NCBI GenBank assembly: GCA_025456105.1
Contig: JALOLG010000124.1
Location: 1-5,655, forward strand
Direction of reading: 5' to 3'
Length of the DNA: 5,655 nucleotides
From: Ilumatobacteraceae bacterium
GTDB lineage: Bacteria > Actinomycetota > Acidimicrobiia > Acidimicrobiales > Ilumatobacteraceae
Part shown: one piece after another, positions 1 through 4,808 of the stretch
Layout: each line of letters begins with the position of its first letter
Numbering within the stretch: position 1 is the stretch's first letter
Position numbers and translations under genes: made by a program
The notes under the pieces: model-generated
Told to the model about the DNA's origin: nothing
Databases searched by the model: none
Seen by the model: the letters and a program-made list of their open reading frames with translations, nothing else

Positions 1-457
1 GGCCGTGCAGGGCGCTCACCGGGACGGGCTCCCCCATGCCGAGGGCCATGAACTCCCAGCGATCGTTCTCGCGCCGGTCGTTGTCGGCCTTGTTGGCGAT
101 CACGAGCACCGGAGCCTTGATGCGCCGCAGCCAGTTGGCGATCGACGAGTCGTCGTCGGTGAGCCCGACAGAGGCGTCGACGACGAACAGCACGACGTCG
201 GCCTGCTGCACCGCGGTCTCCACCTGCCGGCTCACCTTCTCGTCGAGCGCGGTGCCGCCCGGGAGCCAACCGCCGGTGTCGACCAGCAGGAAGTGGGTGC
301 CGAGCCACTCGGCCTCGGTCTCCTTGCGGTCGCGGGTGACGCCCGGGCGGTCTTCGACGATCGCGGCCTGCTCCCCGACGATGCGGTTGAAGAGCGTGCT
401 CTTGCCCACGTTGGGCCGGCCGACGATGACGACCGTGGGGAGCTCGGCGGTGCTCAC
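1..457 (-). CDS. der: Ribosome-assembly GTPase Der (EngA), partial: N-terminal G domain only
   Basis: Der is a tandem-GTPase protein that acts in maturation of the 50S ribosomal subunit in the cytoplasm. The 152 residues visible carry a complete first G domain: P-loop GRPNVGKS at residues 13-20, switch I PGVTRD with Thr41, G3 DTGG at 60-63, G4 NKAD at 122-125 and G5 SAL at 148-150. The GRPNVGKST loop and DTGGW are typical of Der rather than Era or ObgE. The second G domain and the KH-like domain would lie beyond base 1. The start is GTG at 457-455, preceded by GGAG at 466-463 with a 5-nt spacer. It overlaps the stop of the upstream radical SAM gene as GTGA, which implies co-transcription and translational coupling. 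The truncation is the window edge, not a mutation. Identification is firm; the start is well supported. Confidence 0.96.
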   Translation of the reverse strand, partial: MSTAELPTVVIVGRPNVGKSTLFNRIVGEQAAIVEDRPGVTRDRKETEAEWLGTHFLLVDTGGWLPGGTALDEKVSRQVETAVQQADVVLFVVDASVGLTDDDSSIANWLRRIKAPVLVIANKADNDRRENDRWEFMALGMGEPVPVSALHG

Positions 458-1881
458 GACGACTCCAGCGCACGGCGCAGGGAGATGCCGTCGGTGGCGA
501 CCACCTCGACGGGCTGCGGGAGCTCGGCCAGCGTGACCCCGTCGAGGAAGCGCGCGTCGTCGGACAGGCACACGTCGGGCAGCAGGTAGCGATGACCCGA
601 CGGCTCGGCAGCCAGGACGCGACTGACGTCGGCACCGGTGAGCAGCCCCGTGACACCCGTGTTGCCGCCGAAGAACTCGTTGACGACGGGCACGACCCGG
701 AGATCGTCGCGTCCGAGCCCGGCGAGCAGCGGGGCGATGACGGCCGCGCCGAGCTCACCGGTGAGCACACCGATGGGTGCGTCACGACGCGGTCGCAGCG
801 TGACGGTGCCCGCGGGGGCCGCGGGATGGGCGCGCAGACCCGTGTACGCCGCCGGGTTGGCGGGCAGGTCGTTGGCCGCGAAGAAGCCGCTCCGTGGACC
901 GGTCGCCGCGTGGGCGCGACCGGTGAACTCGAGCTCGAAGGTGCGCGCCATCCCGATCCCGTCCTCGTGCATCGGGAAGCCCTCGTACGACTCGGCGGGC
1001 GGGAACGGCCGATCTGCCATCAGGTAGTACTCGTCGGCGGCGAACACCATGCGCCGGCCGAGCACGCGGAGGAACACGTCCTGCCAGTCGTGGACCGTGT
1101 CGACCACCGCCGCCGCCTCGGCCGGGGTGTGCAGCCGCATCGCCGGCTCGGTGTTGAACTGCGACAGGCCGAGCGGCACCACCGCCACCGACGCCAGCTC
1201 GGGGAAGCGGTCGAGCACGCCGGCGAGGGTGTCGTCGAGGACCGCACCGTCGTTCACCCCCGGGCACACCACCACCTGCCCGCGCACCTCGATGCCGTGG
1301 TCGAGCAGGGCCCGCAGCCAGCGCAGGCTCATGCCGCCGCGGGCGTTCTTGAGCATCCGGTTGCGCACCTCGTGATCGGTGGCGTGGATGCTCACGTGGA
1401 GCGGTGAGAGCCGCTCGGTGATCACGCGCTCGAGGTCGGACTCGGTGAAGCGCGTCAAGGTGGTGAAGTTCCCGTACAGGAAGCTCAGCCGGTAGTCGTC
1501 GTCCTTCAGGTAGAGGCTGCGGCGCATGCCCTTCGGGAGCTGGTAGATGAAGCAGAACTCGCAGTGGTTGTCGCACGTGCGCACCCGGTCGAAGACGGCG
1601 CTCTGGATCTCGACGCCGAGCGGCTCACCGGCCGCCTTGGCGACCTCGACGTCGAGGTCGATGCCGCCCCGGACCACCTCGAGCAGCGGGTCGGCCTCGT
1701 CGGTGGCGAACCGCCACTCGATGACGTCGCGCGGAGCGACACCGTCGACTCGGACGATCTCGTCGCCCACCTGCAGGCCTGCTCGTGCCGCCGGGGATCC
1801 GGAGGCGACCGCGACGACGACCGGGGCGAGGTCGCGGCGGCGCTCCGCGACCGGCGTCGTGGGCGCTCCCGTCTCTGCCAT
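454..1881 (-). CDS. PDZ / radical SAM / DUF512 family protein (function unknown)
   Basis: A 475-aa putative Fe-S oxidoreductase. Residues about 18-80 form a PDZ-like domain with the loop pattern GSPAARAGLQVGDEIVRVDG at 28-47. The radical SAM cluster motif CDNHCEFC supplies Cys103, Cys107 and Cys110 (CX3CX2C) to bind the [4Fe-4S] cluster and SAM. The segment to about 270 continues the partial barrel (LHVSIHATDHEVRN at 161-174). The C-terminal DUF512 part contains DEYY at 283-286, NEFFGGNTGVTGLLTG at 401-416 and LPDVCLSDDARFLDGV at 434-449. To my knowledge the substrate is unknown. In Firmicutes, too, members of this family are often found beside der, which suggests a role near ribosome assembly or translation (inference). 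Its stop overlaps the der start by 4 bp, and upstream it is divergent from ispH. The ATG at 1881 has only a weak Shine-Dalgarno-like sequence but a TANNNT box 9 nt upstream. There is no signal peptide or membrane segment. Family assignment is firm, function open. Confidence 0.93.
   Translation of the reverse strand: MAETGAPTTPVAERRRDLAPVVVAVASGSPAARAGLQVGDEIVRVDGVAPRDVIEWRFATDEADPLLEVVRGGIDLDVEVAKAAGEPLGVEIQSAVFDRVRTCDNHCEFCFIYQLPKGMRRSLYLKDDDYRLSFLYGNFTTLTRFTESDLERVITERLSPLHVSIHATDHEVRNRMLKNARGGMSLRWLRALLDHGIEVRGQVVVCPGVNDGAVLDDTLAGVLDRFPELASVAVVPLGLSQFNTEPAMRLHTPAEAAAVVDTVHDWQDVFLRVLGRRMVFAADEYYLMADRPFPPAESYEGFPMHEDGIGMARTFELEFTGRAHAATGPRSGFFAANDLPANPAAYTGLRAHPAAPAGTVTLRPRRDAPIGVLTGELGAAVIAPLLAGLGRDDLRVVPVVNEFFGGNTGVTGLLTGADVSRVLAAEPSGHRYLLPDVCLSDDARFLDGVTLAELPQPVEVVATDGISLRRALESS
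463..466 (-). promoter_or_regulatory. Shine-Dalgarno site of der
   Basis: GGAG on the minus strand lies 5 nt before the GTG at 457. It falls within the last codons of the upstream DUF512 gene, as expected for a coupled overlapping pair, and it supports the chosen der start. Confidence 0.6.
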
Positions 1882-1890
1882 GGCTCGTCC

Positions 1891-1896
1891 AGGCTA
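1891..1896 (-). promoter_or_regulatory. Candidate -10 box for the DUF512-der operon (near-leaderless)
   Basis: On the minus strand TAGCCT matches the actinobacterial -10 pattern TANNNT and ends 9 nt before the ATG at 1881. The transcript would therefore start at the ATG or 2-3 nt before it. No recognisable -35 is seen; the expected -35 position (about 1914-1919) falls on the -10 box of the opposing ispH promoter. Confidence 0.5.
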
Positions 1897-1914
1897 TCGG
1901 TGGCGCCGGATGGG

Positions 1915-1920
1915 TAGGTT
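1915..1920 (+). promoter_or_regulatory. Candidate -10 box for ispH (near-leaderless)
   Basis: TAGGTT matches TANNNT and ends exactly 9 nt before the ispH ATG at 1930, mirroring the arrangement for the divergent gene. No clear -35 is seen; its expected place (about 1892-1897) overlaps the opposing -10 box. There is no convincing Shine-Dalgarno site before the ATG, in keeping with leaderless or near-leaderless translation. Confidence 0.5.
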
Positions 1921-1929
1921 GGGGCTCGG

Positions 1930-2982
1930 ATGAGCGCGCAGTCCGGTGTCGATCGTGTGCTGCTGGCCGAGCCGCGCGGGTTCTGCGCCGGGGTCGAGAT
2001 GGCGATCAAGGCGCTGGCGTGGATGGTCCGCACCTTCCCGGCCCCCGTGTACTGCTACCACGAGATCGTCCACAACCGGATCGTGGTCGAGCGCTTCGAG
2101 CGCCACGGCGTGATCTTCGTCGACGACATCGCCGACGTCCCCGAGGGGAGCCCGATCATGCTGTCGGCGCACGGCTCGGCCCCGGAGGTGGTCGCGGCGG
2201 CCCGAGCGCGGGGCAGCTACGTGGTCGACTCGGTGTGCCCGCTCGTCACCAAGGTCCACCACGAGGTGAAGGTCCGGGCCGGGAAGGGCTACCGCATCGT
2301 GTACGTGGGCCACGAGGGTCACGAGGAGGCTGTCGGCACGATGGCCGTCGCCCCGACGGCCATCAGCCGCGTCGAGTCGGTCGCCGAGGTCGACGCGCTG
2401 CCCGACTTCGCCGAGCCCGTCGCTCTCCTGGCCCAGACCACACTCTCGCACCGCGACTGGGACGACGTCGCAGTCCGGGTGCGCGAGCGCTTCCCCGACG
2501 TCTGGACCCCCGGCCGCAGCGACCTGTGCTTCGCCACCACCAACCGGCAGTCGGCGCTGATGGCGATGGCGGAGCGCTGCGACGCGATCGTCGTCATCGG
2601 CTCGGCCAACTCGAGCAACACCCGGGCCCTCGAGAAGCTCGCGCTCCAAGCGGGCTGCGCGCGGGTGTTCCGCGTGAACAGCGCGGCCGAGCTCCCCGAC
2701 GACCTCACGGGCACCGTCGGCGTCACGGCCGGCGCCTCCGCGCCCGAGGAGCTCGTCGACGCGGTGCTCGACCACCTGGCCCCGCGCGCCGGGGTGGAGC
2801 TGGTGCGGGTCACGGACGAGGACGAGTACTTCCCGCCCCCGCGGAACATCCGCGAGCTGCAGCAGTCCATCGAGACCGCCGCCACGGCCCTCCTCGGCGG
2901 CTCCCTGCTCGCTCGGCCGGTGGCCGACGACCGGAGCCTCGCGGCCAGCGACGTGCTGACCGCCCTCGACGGGAACCGCTGA
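1930..2982 (+). CDS. ispH: 4-hydroxy-3-methylbut-2-enyl diphosphate reductase (IspH/LytB)
   Basis: IspH is the cytoplasmic Fe-S enzyme that reduces HMBPP to IPP and DMAPP, the final step of the MEP isoprenoid pathway. The 350-aa protein has all three cluster cysteines: Cys19 in GFCAGV, Cys103 in SVCPLVTK and Cys200 in DLCFATTNRQ. The substrate-binding set is also present: His48 (VHNR), His81 (SAHGSAPE), His131 and Glu133 in HEEAVGT (Glu133 aligns with the catalytic Glu126 of E. coli), Thr170/171 in AQTTLS, SANSSNT at 225-231 and GASAPE at 268-273. Length is somewhat above the E. coli enzyme (316 aa), with a short N-terminal addition and a C-terminal tail after about residue 318. The ending EYFPPPRNIRELQ differs from the more common F.LP pattern of the family. 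The gene is divergent from the DUF512 gene and convergent with the cyclic-nucleotide-binding gene. The ATG lies 9 nt after a TANNNT box. Function is firm. Confidence 0.97.
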   Translation: MSAQSGVDRVLLAEPRGFCAGVEMAIKALAWMVRTFPAPVYCYHEIVHNRIVVERFERHGVIFVDDIADVPEGSPIMLSAHGSAPEVVAAARARGSYVVDSVCPLVTKVHHEVKVRAGKGYRIVYVGHEGHEEAVGTMAVAPTAISRVESVAEVDALPDFAEPVALLAQTTLSHRDWDDVAVRVRERFPDVWTPGRSDLCFATTNRQSALMAMAERCDAIVVIGSANSSNTRALEKLALQAGCARVFRVNSAAELPDDLTGTVGVTAGASAPEELVDAVLDHLAPRAGVELVRVTDEDEYFPPPRNIRELQQSIETAATALLGGSLLARPVADDRSLAASDVLTALDGNR

Positions 2983-2990
2983 CGCTCAGC
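2978..2990. repeat. Inverted repeat spanning both convergent stop codons
   Basis: GCTGA-CGC-TCAGC is a perfect 5-bp inverted repeat with a 3-base centre (2983-2985). The left arm contains the TGA of ispH and the right arm the complementary TCA of the minus-strand gene, so the two genes end in mirror image. The stem is short and no strong T tract follows on either strand, so a bidirectional terminator is possible but unproven. Confidence 0.5.
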
Positions 2991-3339
2991 TGGTCGTGTT
3001 GGCCGCCCGGAGGCGCTGCGACATCGAGCGCATCACCTCGATCGCGAAGTCGGGCGTCTCCTGCACCAGCACCATGAACAGGCCGCGCTTGATCGGGTAC
3101 AGGACGCAGTCGGTGCGAGCCCGGCCGTCGGCCGACCGTGTCGCTCTCTCGATCAGCGCCATCTCGCCGAACGACTCGCCCGGGCCGACCACGACCGGCT
3201 CACCCGCGCCGTACGAGAGCTCGACCTCGCCCTCCTTCACGAGGTACATGACGTCGCCCTCGTCGCCACGACGGAAGATGACGTCACCGGCGGCGAACGA
3301 GACGGTCTCGCCGCCCTTCAGGTACAGGCTGATGTCCAC
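2986..3339 (-). CDS. Stand-alone cyclic-nucleotide-binding (cNMP/CAP-type) domain protein
   Basis: A 117-aa soluble protein made almost entirely of one CAP-type beta-roll: the opening strands (SFAAGDVIFRRGDEGDVMYLV, around residues 14-34), the EGEVELSY strand, then the phosphate-binding cassette FGEMALIERATRSADGRA. The cassette keeps the Gly-Glu pair and an Arg-Ser, as in CAP (GEL...ERSA), but is about one residue shorter. A C-terminal helix (FAIEVMRSMSQRLRAANT) completes the domain. No helix-turn-helix, kinase or channel part is attached, so it should act as a sensor module on a partner (inference). The ligand could be cAMP, cGMP or neither. I chose GTG at 3339 because AGGGGA lies 5 nt upstream and the domain begins there. 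The frame stays open to a GTG at 3441, but those 34 extra residues show no domain character. The gene lies downstream of the C39-like gene on the same strand, 120 bp away. Confidence 0.88.
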   Translation of the reverse strand: MDISLYLKGGETVSFAAGDVIFRRGDEGDVMYLVKEGEVELSYGAGEPVVVGPGESFGEMALIERATRSADGRARTDCVLYPIKRGLFMVLVQETPDFAIEVMRSMSQRLRAANTTS

Positions 3340-3344
3340 GCAGG

Positions 3345-3353
3345 TCCCCTCTC
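3345..3353 (-). promoter_or_regulatory. Shine-Dalgarno site deciding the start of the cNMP-domain gene
   Basis: GAGAGGGGA on the minus strand is purine-rich and complementary to the 16S rRNA tail, 5 nt before the GTG at 3339. It favours this start over the GTG at 3441, which has no comparable site. Confidence 0.65.
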
Positions 3354-3368
3354 GGAATCGACGGGCGG

Positions 3369-3374
3369 ACTGTA
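3369..3374 (-). promoter_or_regulatory. Candidate -10 box for the cNMP-domain gene
   Basis: TACAGT on the minus strand matches TANNNT and is close to the TATAAT consensus. It predicts a transcript start near 3362 and a leader of about 22 nt containing the Shine-Dalgarno site. No TTGACA-like -35 is seen at 16-18 bp, so this promoter may depend on an activator or on the TANNNT box alone. Confidence 0.45.
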
Positions 3375-3402
3375 CCGACGGGGTCGCCGGCTCTGCCCGG
3401 GA

Positions 3403-3464
3403 CGTCACCTGCTGTTCACCTGCCGGACAGGTCCGCGTCACCCGACATTCGCCGGCGCGTCACC
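3403..3464. repeat. GGTGACG-like boxes in 11-bp phase upstream of the cNMP-domain gene
   Basis: Read on the plus strand, CGTCACC begins at 3403, 3436 and 3458. One-to-two-mismatch or degenerate copies begin at 3414 (GTTCACC) and 3447 (ATTCGCC). All starts are multiples of 11 bp apart, and only the 3425 register lacks a copy. The 3434-3445 and 3456-3467 segments are a perfect 12-bp direct repeat. The array covers most of the gap before the cNMP-domain gene and runs into the stop codon of the upstream gene. It could be a helically phased operator. GC bias makes chance similarity a real alternative. Confidence 0.4.
3418..3432. repeat. Small inverted repeat in the gap between the two minus-strand genes
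   Basis: ACCTG-CCGGA-CAGGT is a 5-bp inverted repeat with a 5-base loop. It lies inside the phased-box region, 28-42 bp after the stop of the C39-like gene on the minus strand. It lacks a T tract; it may be a weak hairpin, part of an operator, or chance. Confidence 0.25.
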
Positions 3465-4773
3465 CGAAGACCATCAGCGTCTTCACGTACTCCTCGAGCT
3501 CGCGCCACGGCACCCGGGTGTTCCTGGTGTACCACTCCCTCGGGTCGTCGACGGTGAGGCCCTCGGCCGTCACCGACTCGATGCGCACGAAGTGGTCGCC
3601 GTTCGACGCGACGAGCTGCAGGCCCTGGTCGAGCATGCCGCCGATCGCCTCGACGTAGCGGTGCCGGATGTCGGGATCGCTCGAGCCGAGCCCGCTGCGC
3701 ACGTACGCCGAGACCCCGAACCGCCGGGCGAGCGGGATCAGGTTGTCCGACGAAAGCAGGTCCTTCCAGGCCGCGGCCACCGCACCGGACACCGAGGCGC
3801 CGGCCTCGACGTGACCGCCGATCAGCGCGAGCTGCAAGAAGTCGGGGAGTCGGAGTCCCTCGAGGCCTCCCTGCTGGTCGTGGCCGCTGGCCACCTCCGG
3901 GGCGTGATCCCCCGAGCGCGCCGACCGCCCCGTGCGCACCCGCTCGAGCACGTCCCAGTCGCCGGCGTAGTCAGCGGTCGTGACACCGAGTGCCTCGAGT
4001 GCGTGCGCGAGGCAGGTCAGGTTGCAGGTGCGGGTGTTGGCGGCGGTCTCGAGGAGGTCGATGTTCCGGCCCTGCGACGAGAAGGGCGAGACGGCGTTGA
4101 GGCGCCGGTGCGCCCACGCCGAGATGTCGTCGACCTCGCCCGCCGGCAGGTCGGTCCGTGCCAGGCCGGCGGCGAGGTCGCGGGCGTGGCCGATCCGCCC
4201 GACGAGGGCGTCGCGAGCCGCGCCCTGCTCCTCGTTGCGATCGCGACGGATCGACCCCGAGAGCGTCTCGATCTCGCGCACCTCGTCGCGCAGCGCCACG
4301 ACGGCTGGGTGGTCGTGCCCATCGACGAGCGCGTCGAGATCGGCGGGATCGCGATCCACCCCGGCGGTCGCGCCGATCGCGAGGGCGTGGTGCGTCATGC
4401 CGTCCGGCGTGATCGTGCCGTCGACCGACGACGACTCGCGCAGCACCGCTCGCTGGAACGCGAAGATCGCCGCGACGAGGTCGTCGGCGGTGGAGCCCGC
4501 GTCGTAGCCGAGCTCGCCGAGCCGGGCGCGCACCCGGGCGACATCGTCGGGCAGGTTGTCGCCGGCGAGCCCGACCGAGCCGGCCAGCGGGAAGCGCTCC
4601 TGCGCGGGTGACGAGTGGTCGCCCCGGGGCGACCGCTGCTGCTCGACCAGGTTCGCGACGGCGAGGTTGCCCGCCGACTGCTGCATCAGCTCGAAGGCGC
4701 CGAGCGAGACGTCGTCGGTCGAGCGCTGGGCCGCTGCCGCAGCGGGTCGGTGCACGCGAGCCACCTCCGCCAT
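3460..4773 (-). CDS. AGNxAV-motif protein with peptidoglycan-binding-like and C39-like cysteine peptidase domains; candidate eCIS cargo
   Basis: A 437-aa protein with no signal peptide or membrane segment. Residues 29-43 (LMQQSAGNLAVANLV) match the (L/M)QxxAGNxAVxxL motif seen near the N terminus of many actinobacterial DUF4157 and contractile-injection-associated proteins. Residues about 76-133 look like a peptidoglycan-binding-type repeat: VRARLGELGY, then AIFAFQ, then VDGTITPDGMT. A charged helical linker follows. From about 225 a C39-like papain-fold domain begins: SPFSSQGRN, then RTCNLTCLAHALEALGV with probable nucleophile Cys250, then NGDHFVRI with His394 and VDDP with Asp409/410. Cys254 sits where related proteins often have Ser. 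It is probably a protease, amidase or transferase acting on a peptide bond; the substrate is unknown. A GC hairpin and a leaderless-type -10 box separate it from the acyl-CoA dehydrogenase gene, so it probably has its own transcript. Domain calls are moderately sure; delivery by an injection system is inference. Confidence 0.82.
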   Translation of the reverse strand: MAEVARVHRPAAAAAQRSTDDVSLGAFELMQQSAGNLAVANLVEQQRSPRGDHSSPAQERFPLAGSVGLAGDNLPDDVARVRARLGELGYDAGSTADDLVAAIFAFQRAVLRESSSVDGTITPDGMTHHALAIGATAGVDRDPADLDALVDGHDHPAVVALRDEVREIETLSGSIRRDRNEEQGAARDALVGRIGHARDLAAGLARTDLPAGEVDDISAWAHRRLNAVSPFSSQGRNIDLLETAANTRTCNLTCLAHALEALGVTTADYAGDWDVLERVRTGRSARSGDHAPEVASGHDQQGGLEGLRLPDFLQLALIGGHVEAGASVSGAVAAAWKDLLSSDNLIPLARRFGVSAYVRSGLGSSDPDIRHRYVEAIGGMLDQGLQLVASNGDHFVRIESVTAEGLTVDDPREWYTRNTRVPWRELEEYVKTLMVFG

Positions 4774-4779
4774 GGCGCG

Positions 4780-4785
4780 ACGCTA
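4780..4785 (-). promoter_or_regulatory. Candidate -10 box for a leaderless transcript of the C39-like gene
   Basis: TAGCGT on the minus strand fits TANNNT and ends 6 nt before the ATG at 4773, so +1 would be the A of the ATG. No Shine-Dalgarno site lies between them. The hairpin at 4788-4807 covers the spacer and part of the -35 region. Confidence 0.5.
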
Positions 4786-4787
4786 TC

Positions 4788-4807
4788 CGCGGGCGCGACC
4801 GCCCGCG
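4788..4807 (-). terminator. GC hairpin just after the acyl-CoA dehydrogenase stop
   Basis: CGCGGGC-(6 nt)-GCCCGCG is a perfect 7-bp stem, all G/C, beginning 2 nt after the TGA at 4811-4809 on the minus strand. There is no U tract after it, so it is either a GC-type actinobacterial terminator or an mRNA 3'-end stabiliser. It sits immediately upstream of the next gene's -10 box and marks a likely transcript boundary. Confidence 0.45.
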
Positions 4808-4808
4808 A

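Noticed and set aside
592..1407. A long plus-strand open frame opposite the DUF512 gene
   Set aside because: It is antisense to a clear radical SAM protein, rich in Arg, His, Gly and Val, and shows no motif: typical of open frames produced by GC bias.
1785..3077. A 430-residue plus-strand open frame across ispH
   Set aside because: It overlaps ispH in another frame, reads as Arg/Gly/Pro-rich low-complexity sequence and has no domain; ispH itself is complete with all active-site residues.
3340..3441. N-terminal extension of the cNMP-domain protein from a GTG at 3441
   Set aside because: The 34 residues show no domain character, there is no Shine-Dalgarno site at 3441, and the stretch holds the -10 box, the phased boxes and the Shine-Dalgarno site of the shorter form.
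3450..3457. The 8-bp palindrome CGCCGGCG as a terminator or attachment site
   Set aside because: It has no loop or T tract, and such G/C palindromes are expected by chance in this composition.
3592..4611. A 339-residue plus-strand open frame opposite the C39-like gene
   Set aside because: I compared it with the minus-strand frame because that gene is unusual. The minus strand has coherent motifs (AGNLAV, AIFAFQ, TCNLTC, DHFVRI) and the plus strand none.
3460..4773. C39-like protein as a secreted peptidoglycan hydrolase
   Set aside because: The N terminus has no hydrophobic signal-peptide core, lipobox or twin-arginine motif, so Sec, Tat or lipoprotein export is not supported.
3460..4773. 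C39 domain as a bacteriocin-processing transporter
   Set aside because: No membrane helices and no ABC ATPase domain are present in the protein or next to it.
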